Numbered from the stretch's first letter, positions 30,180 through 39,492 are shown. The stretch: 64,000 nucleotides of DNA from Aquidulcibacter sp. (GCA_027532555.1 JAPZTJ010000023.1:1-64000); one strand, 5' to 3'. Program-made: numbers and translations. The notes: generated from the sequence alone by a model not told the origin.

Positions 30180-31325
30180 TCAGTCGCCGCCAAAGGCCCA
30201 ACTCAATCGTAAACCGGCGACTAGGGCGTCCTTTGTGCTCTGGTCGATTCCAGGGTTGATGACATATTGAACATTGCCCTGCAGGGAAAATCCGTTCCTG
30301 ATTGGGGCTGCATAAGTCATCTCAAGATTTGTTTCAGACTCCGAAAAACCCAGGAAACGGGCCGCAGGCGTGGTCCGAGCATGTGCTACAGCGATCCCGA
30401 ATTGATCCTCTGAACGGCCTTTCAAGGGTCCTGACCAGACAATGCCTGCGCCCAGATAGCGATCGACAGCATTGAAATCTGACTTAGCTGTTCCAGCCCG
30501 CAAGAAAGCGCTGGTGGCATCGTTTACAAAGTATTCCACCGTGCCATACAGGCCCGAATTTCCATCCTGCTCGTCCGCAAGCGAATTGCCGCTGGATTGC
30601 GAGTAGGCCCAGCCCCCAAGCGCCCATCGCCAAGATTTCCCTAGCTGTTCAATTTCCAACACACTCAAGAGGCCGTCGTCTTTGCGCCAACGTAGGTCTG
30701 TGCGATCAGGCCTGAGTGGGTCGCCAGGGACTGGATCAAATACGCCTGCCCGTAGTTTTAAGTCCGCACTCAGCGCGACATCGCCGACAATCGCCAATCC
30801 CAACGTGGGGAATATAGACGGGCCATTGAGCCCGGATTGTGCGAAAGTAGGCACAATCCCATGTGACGGGTTGAGGAATAAAGCTGAGGTGCCCGGCGCG
30901 TCGAACGTGCCATTAAGGTCAACCAGACCGAGCTTTAGGTAGGAACCCTGTTCGCCAAATTCCTTGGCGATCCAAACCTCATAGGGCCGCAATGCTTCTG
31001 TGCCGGTTTCAATGTTGGAAACGCCCTGAAGATCGCCAACCAGGTCCCCTGAGGCGGACTCGTGCCCATTATAGAGCAGGCCAATACTGGCCTTGATCCC
31101 ACGCAGGCCGTGGGATGACCCGTCATAATTGACTTGCATGGACACATTGTTGAGCGTTCGTGAGCCCTTCTCGATCCCACCCCGGAGGTTAGAAACGACA
31201 TCAATCGTTACATTGCCCTCAATCGAAATGGGCCCTGCCTCAACACTATTTTGGGCTTGAGCTAAAGAAGCTGTCGCGAAAACCGCGAGCGACAGAAAGG
31301 CGGGCAACGTCCTACGGTCCACCAT
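30180..31325 (-). CDS. OprB-type carbohydrate porin
   Basis: A 381-residue outer-membrane protein. A signal peptide (PAFLSLAVFATASLAQAQ) is followed by a beta barrel that matches the OprB family: GIKASIGLLYNGHESASGDLVGDLQGVSNIE, then KEFGEQGSYLKLGLVDLNGTFD, FGIAVAHARTTP and a C-terminal LSWAFGGD in place of a terminal aromatic. It would let sugars or other small solutes diffuse in. Its ATG lies one base after the chemoreceptor stop, so the pair is coupled, which suggests a taxis receptor and porin for one compound. Confidence 0.85.
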   Translation of the reverse strand: MVDRRTLPAFLSLAVFATASLAQAQNSVEAGPISIEGNVTIDVVSNLRGGIEKGSRTLNNVSMQVNYDGSSHGLRGIKASIGLLYNGHESASGDLVGDLQGVSNIETGTEALRPYEVWIAKEFGEQGSYLKLGLVDLNGTFDAPGTSALFLNPSHGIVPTFAQSGLNGPSIFPTLGLAIVGDVALSADLKLRAGVFDPVPGDPLRPDRTDLRWRKDDGLLSVLEIEQLGKSWRWALGGWAYSQSSGNSLADEQDGNSGLYGTVEYFVNDATSAFLRAGTAKSDFNAVDRYLGAGIVWSGPLKGRSEDQFGIAVAHARTTPAARFLGFSESETNLEMTYAAPIRNGFSLQGNVQYVINPGIDQSTKDALVAGLRLSWAFGGD

Positions 31326-31326
31326 C

Positions 31327-32976
31327 TCAAGCCGCCTTCATGTTGCTGAAGAAGAGATCAGCGCTTTCCCGCAGCACCGCAGCTTGGCGGGCGACATCTT
31401 CGGCAGCCTTTGTTACCGACACAGAGGCCCCTTCCGCTTCGCTGGCAGCAGACTCCAGTTCTCCAACACTGGAATGGGCCGCGTCTGTGCCGCTTGAGGC
31501 CATCCCTGCACTACGGGCAATCTCCTCGGTTGCCCCGCTTTGCTCACGAACGCTCTCGGCCGCGCCCCGCGATAGATTTTGCATTTCCTCGATCATAGTG
31601 ATCACCTGCAAGACCGAAGCGGCAACATGATCTGAGGCATGTTGAATGCGGCTGATGCGAGTAACAATGTCATGGGTTGCATTGCTGGTTTGCGCTGCAA
31701 GGGATTTCACCTCCCCTGCCACAACCGCAAAACCTTTTCCGGCTTCACCAGCACGCGCAGCCTCAATCGTGGCATTCAGGGCTAAGAGATTAGTTTGGCT
31801 CGCAACGCCTTCAATCAAGGCAACCACTTCGCCGATCTCGGCTATCGCCTCAGCCAAACCTTTGACCGAGCTATCAGTTTCTCGGCCCAACTTCACGGCA
31901 TTTTCAGCCACTTGAACAGACTGGGACATACGACCAGCGATCTGCTCAACCGATGCGGTGAGCTCGGTCGTTGCCGCTGCGATAGACGAAACGCTTTGGG
32001 ATGCTTCCAAGGATGCCGAGGTCGCGACATGAGTTAACGATCGGGTCTGGGATGCCATCGCCCCTAATTGGTACGAACTGGATTCGAGCTCTCGCGAAGC
32101 AGACGCCAAGGTAGATAAGCTCTCACTCATCATGGCAGAGAATTCTTCGGTGAGGATGGTGAGTTTCGCTGCGCGGGCCTCGCGTTCGCTGGCACTTAAG
32201 GCTGCCAATTCCTCCAATTTATTGCGCTCGATCGCATTGGTGCGAAACCGCCCCATGGCAGATGACAGAGAACCGATCTCGCCACCAGCCTGCGCGTGGG
32301 GGGCCTCGACGGTCAGATCGCCAGCGGCAAGGCTATTCATGGCATCAGCTAAATCAGAGACGGGCTTCGCCACTTGTCGGCGCATGAAGAAATTCACTGC
32401 CGCGGCAAACAAGAATGCGAAAAGCAAAATAGCCGCCATGATGCGTTCTGTAAGTTGCGCTTCTGACTCTGCGTTTGTCGCAGCTTCATTTGCAGACGCT
32501 TCAATCACCTCTGCAGCGGCTTCCATGGATTGTTCGAGCTCGGTGAACCGTTCCAAAAACGCAGGCATTTCAGCACGCGTAGCCGCCGGATCAATGGCTG
32601 ACTTTCCGACGATGCTTCTGGCACTTTCGATATAGTTGGCTAAGGGCTGCGCCAATTCGTCCAGGGCCTGCTTGACTTTCGGGTCTTCAGCAGCGGCTTT
32701 GGAATCAGCCACGGCCTTTTCAAAGATAGCACTGTGTTCCTCAACGTCCTGTTTGACCTGAGCCGGTGTGTAGATGGCCGAAGCCGGATCGGCTGCCAGA
32801 AGAGCGGCGAGTGCATCGGCGCGCAAGGCATCATGCATCATGTCGGCTTGCATGTGATTGCGAAGAACCCGAGCGGCTGACACCGCTTTGTCGACGCCTT
32901 CATAGTAACGGGTGGAAACCCACAACCCGGCAGTTGCGGCAGTTGCTGCTAACACAAATGAAAGCGCCCCAGCCAA
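31327..32976 (-). CDS. Methyl-accepting chemotaxis protein with uncertain start
   Basis: About 549 residues. A first membrane helix ([19 protein letters not shown]) is followed by a periplasmic helical sensor of roughly 140 residues, a second helix ([20 protein letters not shown]), a HAMP domain ([23 protein letters not shown]) and the signalling domain with the hairpin tip [45 protein letters not shown]. The only in-frame starts are TTG 32976 or a non-standard one. An ATG at 33008 with a strong GAGGG site is one frame off and closes after 19 codons, so the start may be frameshifted. It is coupled to the porin gene that follows it. Confidence 0.88.
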   Translation of the reverse strand: MAGALSFVLAATAATAGLWVSTRYYEGVDKAVSAARVLRNHMQADMMHDALRADALAALLAADPASAIYTPAQVKQDVEEHSAIFEKAVADSKAAAEDPKVKQALDELAQPLANYIESARSIVGKSAIDPAATRAEMPAFLERFTELEQSMEAAAEVIEASANEAATNAESEAQLTERIMAAILLFAFLFAAAVNFFMRRQVAKPVSDLADAMNSLAAGDLTVEAPHAQAGGEIGSLSSAMGRFRTNAIERNKLEELAALSASEREARAAKLTILTEEFSAMMSESLSTLASASRELESSSYQLGAMASQTRSLTHVATSASLEASQSVSSIAAATTELTASVEQIAGRMSQSVQVAENAVKLGRETDSSVKGLAEAIAEIGEVVALIEGVASQTNLLALNATIEAARAGEAGKGFAVVAGEVKSLAAQTSNATHDIVTRISRIQHASDHVAASVLQVITMIEEMQNLSRGAAESVREQSGATEEIARSAGMASSGTDAAHSSVGELESAASEAEGASVSVTKAAEDVARQAAVLRESADLFFSNMKAA

Positions 32977-33194
32977 CGTAACTTTCGCGCCAATCGAAGG
33001 AGCTTCATGTTTGGACCCTCACTTGTTGCTTTGGTCAGATTCGAGAACACACAAGGAATGCGACTTGCCGTTGCGGTAAACATGAATTGGTTGTTGCACA
33101 GTTAATGGCAAATAGTCGCCGCAAGTAATACTTTGACTGGTTACAAACGAATTCCGTCGTGAAGTTGACGCATGCCCATGATAAGTCTGATTAC

Positions 33195-34334
33195 ATGATG
33201 AAACGTCGCTGTTTTTTAACCTCCGCCGCCACGATCGCTTTAGCCGCCACATCCTTGGCTGGCTGCGCTAGCTACTCCAGCACAGCACGCCCATTGCCTG
33301 TGCTTCCTCGTGCCCCAAGGACACCGGCCATTCCAAAGGGCAGGATCAGCACAATTGCGCTCACCTCTTGCTCTAATCCGGCCAAGGACTTGAGCTTTCT
33401 TGGACAAGTTGAAGCTAGAAACCCCGACCTTGTGCTTATGATGGGCGACAATGTTTATGGCTCTTACACGCCAAAAGACCCTAACCTACCCAGCCTCAGA
33501 GAGGCCTATGCCAAGCTAGCGGAGGTTCCGGCCTTTAAGTCCCTCGTATCTAAGGTTTCGACACAGGCGGTGTGGGACGATCATGATTACGGCATCAATG
33601 ATGGTGGCGGCGACTTTGCGTATAAAGCGCAAGCCCAAACTATGTTCAATCAGTTTTGGAACATGCCGGCTAATAGCCCGCTGCGCCAAAGGCCGGGCAT
33701 TTACCGTGCGTTTCAAGCCGGTCCAAAGGGCCAAGTCTTGCAAGTCATTATGCTCGACACACGCTACTTTCGCGCGCCCTTATTGGTGACAGATCAACGG
33801 GATGTGCCCGGCAAGGAGCGCTACATTCCCCATCCAATGGGCTCAGACGCAGATGTTTTGGGCGAGGCACAATGGGCCTTTCTGAAGGCTGAACTGGAAA
33901 AGCCAGCCGATGTGCGCCTTATCGTTTCCTCTATTCAAGTGGTAGCCGACGGCCACGGCTATGAGCGCTGGGGCAACTTTCCAGATGCGCAAAAGCGACT
34001 CTATGATTTGATTGCGCAAACTGGCGCAAAAGGTGTCGTCTTTGCGTCTGGGGATCGCCACTATGGCTCGATCAACCAAATTCGCGACGGTGTTGCCTAT
34101 CCCCTAACCGATATCACCGCTTCAGCCATCAACATGCCTTTTCGGGTCGCGGAAGGCACAACTTCCTACAATGAGCCTGCCACCACTCGGATTGGTGACG
34201 GATACGCGGCGGTCAATTTTGGCTTGATTGAGATCAATTGGGCGGCAGGTACCCTAAGCTTGAACCTGATTGGTGAGGGCGGGACATTGGCACGGTCGAC
34301 CAGCTTGGACTTGAAAAATTTGCGGCGCAACTAG
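33195..34334 (+). CDS. PhoD-like phosphatase, lipoprotein
   Basis: About 379 residues of the metallophosphatase PhoD family. The N-terminus MMKRRCFLTSAATIALAATSLAGC carries a twin-arginine-like RR and ends in a lipobox (LAGC), so it is likely exported and membrane-anchored. Metal-site motifs are VLMMGDNVYG, AVWDDHDYGIND and FASGDRHYGSI, with SSIQVVADGHGYERWGNF matching PhoD relatives. A longer start at GTG 33159 is possible. The substrate (phosphodiester or phosphomonoester) cannot be set. It is divergent from the chemoreceptor and followed by a monooxygenase on the same strand. Confidence 0.88.
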   Translation: MMKRRCFLTSAATIALAATSLAGCASYSSTARPLPVLPRAPRTPAIPKGRISTIALTSCSNPAKDLSFLGQVEARNPDLVLMMGDNVYGSYTPKDPNLPSLREAYAKLAEVPAFKSLVSKVSTQAVWDDHDYGINDGGGDFAYKAQAQTMFNQFWNMPANSPLRQRPGIYRAFQAGPKGQVLQVIMLDTRYFRAPLLVTDQRDVPGKERYIPHPMGSDADVLGEAQWAFLKAELEKPADVRLIVSSIQVVADGHGYERWGNFPDAQKRLYDLIAQTGAKGVVFASGDRHYGSINQIRDGVAYPLTDITASAINMPFRVAEGTTSYNEPATTRIGDGYAAVNFGLIEINWAAGTLSLNLIGEGGTLARSTSLDLKNLRRN

Positions 34335-34416
34335 AGCTGGGACAATTCAGCCATTGAAAGCCGAGACGTTTTAGGTGATCGTGTTCTCCATAACAAAATC
34401 GGGGGGAGCACGCGCC

Positions 34417-35889
34417 ATGGATCATACAACACCGATCGCCATCATCGGTGCCGGCTTAGGGGGCTTGGCGGCAGCCATACAACTCAAACAAGCAGGCTAT
34501 CAGAATCTGATCTTGCTCGAAAAAGGGTCCAAAGTCGGCGGCACATGGGCGCAAAACACCTATCCAGGCTGTTCCTGCGACGTGCCTGTTGCTCTCTATC
34601 AATATAGTTTTGCCCCGGCAATTCACTGGACCAATACCTACCCAAGCTCGGCCGAGATCCAAGCCTATTGCGAACAATTAGTCACGGGCTTTGGCTTAGA
34701 ACCGCTCCTGTCACTCAACACCGAAGCAACGTCTGCAATTTGGGATGCGACCGCGCAAAGCTGGACCTTAACGACTGCCGACGGCCAAGTTCGGCAGGTT
34801 GGGGCAATCATCTCCGCGCTCGGCCAATTGAATCGCCCCTCAATTCCGCAGATTCCGGGGCAAGCTAACTTCCATGGGGCCAGCATGCATTCGGCGGCTT
34901 GGAACCATGACGTGGATCTGAAAGGTAAGCGCGTCGGGGTCATTGGCTCTGCCGCCAGTGCGGTGCAATTGATTCCCGAAGTCGCGAAAGTGGCGGGATC
35001 GCTTGTCGTGTTTCAACGCTCGGCCAATTATATCGGCCCCCGCGGCGACCGCGAGATTCCTGCTACTGAAATCGCCTTGCTGCTCAGCAATCCGCAAGCA
35101 GCAATGGACCTCGGCGCCCGCAACCGCGCGATGATCTTTGACACCGCCGACACCTATTTCTGGCAGACTTTTAGTTGGACGCCGGAGGGCCGCGCTGCCT
35201 ATGCAGACATCGCTAAACGGCATTTGGAAAAGCAGATTGCCGATCCAGAATTGCGCGCCAAACTTACGCCCGACTATGCCGTTGGGTGTAAGCGCTTTTT
35301 GTTCACCGACACCTTCTATCCTGCCCTCACGCAAGATCATGTGACCTTGGAGACCGCCCGGATTGAAGGTTTTGATGCCACCGGCGTCAAGGTGGCATCG
35401 GGCACGCATTATGATCTCGACGTGGTGATCTATGCTACCGGATTTGAAACAACGGGCTGGCATTGGAGCTTGGACGTAGTCGGCCAAGACGGCACCCATC
35501 TCGCTGATCAATGGGCCGATGGACCTGAAGCCTATCTGGGTATCACGACCAAAGGCTTCCCTAATTTCTTCATGCTCTATGGCCCGCACACCAATCTGGG
35601 CCACAATTCCATTACCTACATGCTTGAGCGTCAGATTGAGTATGTGCAGACGATGTTGGCAGGCTTGATCGATCAGAGGGTCAAGTCCGCCGCCGTAAAG
35701 CCAGAGGCTCAAACCCGCTTCATTGCGGATTTGCAAAATGCGCTGGGTCATACTGTCTGGGCCGATCCAAGCTGCAATTCTTGGTACAAAAACGACAAAG
35801 GCCAGATCACCCAAAATTGGGGCGGGAATTGCAAATCCTATGCGGAAGCAGTCAGCACTGTAATTTGGGCGGATTATGAGGTCCGCTGA
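34417..35889 (+). CDS. FAD-dependent monooxygenase of Baeyer-Villiger type
   Basis: A 490-residue NADPH flavin monooxygenase. The first FAD motif is IAIIGAGLGGLAAA, with EKGSKVGGTWAQNTYPGCSCDVP as in Baeyer-Villiger enzymes; the fingerprint FHGASMHSAAWN matches FxGxxxHxxxW, and the second nucleotide motif is RVGVIGSAASAVQ. VVIYATGFETTGWHW is the late family block. A GGGGGAG precedes the ATG at 34417. It would oxidise ketones to esters or lactones; the substrate is unknown. The 3' gap to the next gene holds a candidate small RNA. Confidence 0.92.
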   Translation: MDHTTPIAIIGAGLGGLAAAIQLKQAGYQNLILLEKGSKVGGTWAQNTYPGCSCDVPVALYQYSFAPAIHWTNTYPSSAEIQAYCEQLVTGFGLEPLLSLNTEATSAIWDATAQSWTLTTADGQVRQVGAIISALGQLNRPSIPQIPGQANFHGASMHSAAWNHDVDLKGKRVGVIGSAASAVQLIPEVAKVAGSLVVFQRSANYIGPRGDREIPATEIALLLSNPQAAMDLGARNRAMIFDTADTYFWQTFSWTPEGRAAYADIAKRHLEKQIADPELRAKLTPDYAVGCKRFLFTDTFYPALTQDHVTLETARIEGFDATGVKVASGTHYDLDVVIYATGFETTGWHWSLDVVGQDGTHLADQWADGPEAYLGITTKGFPNFFMLYGPHTNLGHNSITYMLERQIEYVQTMLAGLIDQRVKSAAVKPEAQTRFIADLQNALGHTVWADPSCNSWYKNDKGQITQNWGGNCKSYAEAVSTVIWADYEVR

Positions 35890-35956
35890 CCGCACAGTGG
35901 AAGAAAAAGGGGTTTTGCTTTGCTGCAACAGAGAATTCAAAGGACTTGACAGAAAG

Positions 35957-35971
35957 GTGACAGATTGTCAC
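35957..35971. promoter_or_regulatory. Operator-like palindrome GTGACA-GAT-TGTCAC
   Basis: Perfect six-base inverted repeat with a three-base centre, immediately after TTGACA at 35946-35951, which could be a -35 element. It lies where a repressor or activator could control the transcript described next. No -10 box is convincing. Confidence 0.4.
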
Positions 35972-36077
35972 ACAAAAGAGGCTTGGACTTCGGTCCGGCG
36001 GCGTTTCGGGGAGGAGACGCCCTTTTGGCTCTCGCAAGAGGGTGGCCGCGCCTAACCATGGCGCGGCCTTTTTTTAT
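35972..36077 (+). ncRNA. Candidate small RNA or attenuated leader upstream of rmuC
   Basis: About 105 bases with four consecutive hairpins and no open frame. They are: GGAC-TTCG-GTCC (35985-35996, a UUCG tetraloop), GGCGTTTC-GGGGAG-GAGACGCC (36000-36021, eight base pairs), CTCT-CGCA-AGAG (36029-36040), and a strong intrinsic terminator (36044-36075). TTGACA and an operator-like palindrome precede it. It lies between the monooxygenase stop (35889) and rmuC (36234) on the same strand. It may be an independent sRNA, a terminator-controlled rmuC leader, or simply a long 3' UTR of the monooxygenase. Confidence 0.5.
36044..36075 (+). terminator. Strong intrinsic terminator
   Basis: Nine-base perfect stem GGCCGCGCC/GGCGCGGCC (36044-36052 with 36060-36068), seven-base loop, then TTTTTTT. 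It ends transcription 159 bases before the rmuC start. Confidence 0.92.
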
Positions 36078-36120
36078 CTCCCGACTCGTCAAACCAATCC
36101 CACCGATAGCTGGACTGCGT

Positions 36121-36141
36121 CCTGTTCTGACGTAGAACAGG
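36121..36141. promoter_or_regulatory. Palindrome CCTGTTCT-N5-AGAACAGG upstream of rmuC
   Basis: Perfect 8-base inverted repeat with a 5-base centre (GACGT), 93 bases before the rmuC start. It contains GTTC-N7-GAAC, which resembles but is not the alphaproteobacterial LexA box (GTTC-N7-GTTC, a direct repeat). A regulator site for rmuC is likely; identity open. Confidence 0.45.
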
Positions 36142-36233
36142 TTTAGACTGCCGGCGTATGTGTGAGCCCGGCGTCAGCTGTGGCACAAACGCGTCAGACT
36201 ATTTCCAGATTGAGTCGCAAGGACATCTTAGAC

Positions 36234-37772
36234 ATGGCCCCCTCCACGAGCCCCGATGCATTGACACCCGAATTTTTGAATCTCTTGGCCGTCATTGGCC
36301 TTTATCTCTTGATCCTTCTGGTCGCGCTCTATTTTGCGCTGACGCGTTCAAGCCGCCCTTTGACCCAGCTGGGCCGGCGGATCGAGGACATGAATGTGCG
36401 CTTTGTGGATTATCGTCAGGACTTGCAGACAGGAATCACCTCAGTCCGCGAGGAAGCGGCGCGACAAAACGTCCAAGCACGCGAAGAAATGGCCAATCGT
36501 ATGGCTGGGATCGCTCAAGATTTGCAGCGTTTGATCGATGTCATGTCGGCCGCCCAGCGCGAGCGTCTCGACGCCTTTGGAGCCAGTCTGGCTGAATATC
36601 GCGCGGCAACCAGTGAAGACAGCCGTGCGCTTCGCGAAGAGGTCAACAAAGCTATCGCAAACCTGTCTTCTGGCTTGCTTGAGGGCATGACTGCCCACGG
36701 CCGCTCCCAAACCGAAGGCCTCGCCAAAGCGCAGACCCAGATCAAGGAAATGATGGAGGCCAATGACCGCACAGCGCTTGCGCTTCGCCAAACAGTTGAA
36801 GGCCGCCTCGATGTACTGCGGCAAGAAAATGAAGCTAAGCTTGAGCAAATGCGCGTCACGGTCGACGAAAAGCTGCAAGGCACGCTCGAACAGCGCTTGG
36901 GCGCATCCTTTACTCAGGTGAATGAGCAATTGGAGCGCGTGTTTAAGTCTGTTGGCGAGATGCAGACCATTGCGACAGGTGTTGGCGACCTGAAACGCGT
37001 TCTGACCAATGTCAAAGCGCGCGGTACGTGGGGGGAAGCCACCTTGGGCATGTTGCTGGAGCAAGCCATGAGCCAAGAGCAATATGCCCAGAATGTTGAA
37101 GTCAAACCGGGCAGCAACCAGCGGGTCGAATTTGCCATCCGCCTGCCCAATGATGGCGACACACCTGTCTGGCTACCAATCGACGCCAAGCTGCCCGTGG
37201 AAGATTATGAGCGCTTGATCGATGCCTCAGAACGGGCCGACACGGCTGGCATTGATGCGGCGCAGAAAGGTCTCGAAAAGGCAATCAAGATCGCTGCCAA
37301 GGACATTTTCGAGAAGTATATCGCGCCACCGCACACGACCGACTTTGCCATCATGTTCCTGCCAACCGAAGGCCTGTTCGCTGAAGTCGTGCGTAGGCCC
37401 GGCCTGGTAGACAGCCTGCAGCGGGACTTCAAAGTTCTGGTCTCTGGCCCCACGACCCTGATGGCGACCTTGACGAGCCTACGCATGGGCTTCCGGACAC
37501 TGGCGATCCAGCAGCGCTCTAGCGAGGTCTGGCAAGTGCTGAGCAAGGTCAAGCAGGAATTTGAAAAGTTTGGCGGCGTCCTCAAGAAGGTGGAGGACAA
37601 GTTGGATCAAGCCAAAACCGTGGTGCAACAAGCCCGCACCCGCGAGAATGTGCTGGGTCGCCAATTGCGGGCCGTTGAGACCTTGCCCGGCAGCGCACCT
37701 ATCGCCACCCTGCCCTTCGCCCAATCGCAAGACCTGCTCGACGATGTGTTGGATGAAGGCGATGAGGCGTAA
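36234..37772 (+). CDS. rmuC: DNA recombination protein RmuC homologue
   Basis: A 512-residue RmuC-family protein, linked in E. coli to limiting DNA inversion and rearrangement. It has one N-terminal membrane helix (FLNLLAVIGLYLLILLVALYFAL), a long coiled coil (about residues 45-260, with repeats such as EEAARQNVQAREEMANRM), then the RmuC core: VKARGTWGEATLGMLLEQ, the nuclease-fold WLPIDAKLPVEDYERL and FAIMFLPTEGLFAEVVRRPGL. The ATG at 36234 has AAGGA; an earlier in-frame start is less likely. It is preceded by a palindrome and followed by a terminator shared with the BI-1 gene. Confidence 0.93.
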   Translation: MAPSTSPDALTPEFLNLLAVIGLYLLILLVALYFALTRSSRPLTQLGRRIEDMNVRFVDYRQDLQTGITSVREEAARQNVQAREEMANRMAGIAQDLQRLIDVMSAAQRERLDAFGASLAEYRAATSEDSRALREEVNKAIANLSSGLLEGMTAHGRSQTEGLAKAQTQIKEMMEANDRTALALRQTVEGRLDVLRQENEAKLEQMRVTVDEKLQGTLEQRLGASFTQVNEQLERVFKSVGEMQTIATGVGDLKRVLTNVKARGTWGEATLGMLLEQAMSQEQYAQNVEVKPGSNQRVEFAIRLPNDGDTPVWLPIDAKLPVEDYERLIDASERADTAGIDAAQKGLEKAIKIAAKDIFEKYIAPPHTTDFAIMFLPTEGLFAEVVRRPGLVDSLQRDFKVLVSGPTTLMATLTSLRMGFRTLAIQQRSSEVWQVLSKVKQEFEKFGGVLKKVEDKLDQAKTVVQQARTRENVLGRQLRAVETLPGSAPIATLPFAQSQDLLDDVLDEGDEA

Positions 37773-37792
37773 TGACCGCTTTCTAGACAAAG

Positions 37793-37830
37793 AAAAAGCC
37801 CGCCAACTTGCGTCAGCGGGCTTTCCTTTT
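37793..37830. terminator. Bidirectional terminator between rmuC and the BI-1 gene
   Basis: Stem AAAGCCCGC/GCGGGCTTT (37795-37803 with 37816-37824), with T-rich sequence after it on the plus strand (CCTTTTT) and AAAGAAAA before it, so it can serve both convergent genes. Confidence 0.9.
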
Positions 37831-37847
37831 TAGCGGTGGCAATCAGC

Positions 37848-38588
37848 CTATTCGCGGTCACCCAAGAAGCGGAGCAAGAACTGGAACAGGTTGATGAAGT
37901 TCAGGTAGAGGCTCAAGGCACCCATGCTGGTGGCCACTGACATCGCGGTGTCGTCGCCCTTCAAGTAATAATACTCGAACTTCAAGCGCTGGGTATCAAA
38001 GGCGATCAAGCCAGAGAAGATCAACACGCCCAAGCCAGAGATGACAAACATCATCATAGGGCTTTGCAGGAAGATGTTGACGATGCTGGCCAAGATCAAA
38101 CCAAACATGCCCATGATCAAGAACGAGCCAAAGCCAGTCAGATCACGCTTGGTGATGTAGCCCCAAAGCGACAAAGCACCAAAAGCCGACGCCGTGATGA
38201 AGAAGGTCGATGCCAGCGACTGGCCGGTGTAACGCAATGCCAAAACGCCCAGACCTGCGCCGATCAACGTAACGATTGTCCAGTAGAGCAAGTTGGCGCC
38301 AGTCTTAGATGGATTGCGCATTGCAAACATGGATATCAACAAAATAGCCATCGGCGAGAAGGCCACGATCGTACCTGCCAATGTGTAACCACCGTTGGCG
38401 GTGAACAACATATCGCGAACCGCGGGCACCGACGACGTGATATAGGCCAAGATACCCGAGAGCACCAAGCCAAGACCCATCTTATTGTAGACGCCCAACA
38501 TAAAGCTCCGCAGGCCAGCGTCGACGGACATGTCCATCGTGTTCCCGGCTGGGATCGCTTGAGCTTGAAACCTATTCTGGTCGTTCAT
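37848..38588 (-). CDS. Bax inhibitor-1/YccA family membrane protein
   Basis: A 246-residue protein with seven predicted membrane helices. It has the BI-1/UPF0005 layout: an N-terminal FMLGVYNKMGLGLVLSGILAYITS, repeated hydrophobic segments, the GALSLWGYITKRDLTGFGSFLIMGMFG loop and the C-terminal LIAFDTQRLKFEYY with GALSLYLNFINLFQFLLRFLG. Bacterial members are linked to calcium leak and to FtsH, but a firm role is lacking. It is convergent with rmuC, transcribed alone, and has its own upstream region of about 230 bases shared divergently with maiA. Confidence 0.93.
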   Translation of the reverse strand: MNDQNRFQAQAIPAGNTMDMSVDAGLRSFMLGVYNKMGLGLVLSGILAYITSSVPAVRDMLFTANGGYTLAGTIVAFSPMAILLISMFAMRNPSKTGANLLYWTIVTLIGAGLGVLALRYTGQSLASTFFITASAFGALSLWGYITKRDLTGFGSFLIMGMFGLILASIVNIFLQSPMMMFVISGLGVLIFSGLIAFDTQRLKFEYYYLKGDDTAMSVATSMGALSLYLNFINLFQFLLRFLGDRE

Positions 38589-38819
38589 TTTCTTTCCTTT
38601 TCAATATGCAGACAGACTTCTGCCGCATTGATTACGTCTAATATCATGCCGCATGCCATTAGATGCAAGACAACTCTACTACACGATTTTGTGTGCAGAG
38701 TCGCTTCAGGTCGCTGCAAGATGGCGTGTTTGAGCCCAACGGTCAGCATTAGAGCACTTCTAGACTTCGCTTCCCTGCTTATATGGTGACCACGCCTACA
38801 TTATGCTAGTGAAACGCGC

Positions 38820-39461
38820 ATGCTCCAGTTACACACATTTTCTCATTCCTCAGCCTCGTACCGGGTCCGTATCGCTCTGGCCTTAAAGGGGGTGGCAAGT
38901 GAAAGCCACGCGGTCTCTTTGATAGCCAATGATCACCTGTCTGAAGCTTACCGAGCCCTAAACCCGGAAGGCCGGGTTCCAGCGATTGTGACCGAGCAAG
39001 GCGTTTTGACCCAATCCTTCGCCATTATGGACTGGCTGGAAGATACTATCCCACAGCCGAGCCTCTATCCGAAGGATCCTTGGCAACGCGCTTTGTGCCG
39101 CGCCTTCGCCCATGCCATTGCGAGCGATATCTTCCCAGTCCAGAACCTTGGTGTGCGGCGCAAGCTGACTGCCGACTTTGGAGCCGACGAAGCCCGCACA
39201 ATCCAATGGTGTGCGGAATGGATCGCCAAGGGCTTTGTTGCCTTAGAAGCCGAGACCGCCAAGCGCGGCTGGGATGAAGAACAGGGCTATTTGTTTGGCC
39301 CAACGCCCACTTTGGCTGATATTTGCTTGGTACCGCAGATGAATAATGCCCGCCGTTATGGCGTGGACCTTGCGCCCTTTCCGCTTTTAATTGCGGCAGA
39401 CGCAAAAGCGCGCGCCCATCCGGCCTTTGTTACGACCGCGCCTGAGACACAGGCTGGATAA
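38820..39461 (+). CDS. maiA: Maleylacetoacetate isomerase (zeta-class GST)
   Basis: A 213-residue zeta-class glutathione transferase that isomerises maleylacetoacetate to fumarylacetoacetate in tyrosine breakdown. The N-terminal thioredoxin fold has the active-site SSASYRVRIALALKG (the usual SSCS Cys is Ala here; the Ser residues remain), NPEGRVPAI and QSFAIMDWLE. The C-terminal helical domain has DICLVPQMNNARRYGVDLAPFP, typical of this enzyme. It is the first gene of the aromatic catabolic cluster, followed by a MarR regulator and hppD, which firms up the call. Confidence 0.92.
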   Translation: MLQLHTFSHSSASYRVRIALALKGVASESHAVSLIANDHLSEAYRALNPEGRVPAIVTEQGVLTQSFAIMDWLEDTIPQPSLYPKDPWQRALCRAFAHAIASDIFPVQNLGVRRKLTADFGADEARTIQWCAEWIAKGFVALEAETAKRGWDEEQGYLFGPTPTLADICLVPQMNNARRYGVDLAPFPLLIAADAKARAHPAFVTTAPETQAG

Positions 39462-39492
39462 CATGTTTCGGGACGGGACGGATTAGAACACC

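Noticed and set aside
36121-36141. LexA box for rmuC
   Set aside because: The alphaproteobacterial box is a direct repeat (GTTC-N7-GTTC); this site is an inverted repeat, so it is listed only as an unassigned operator.
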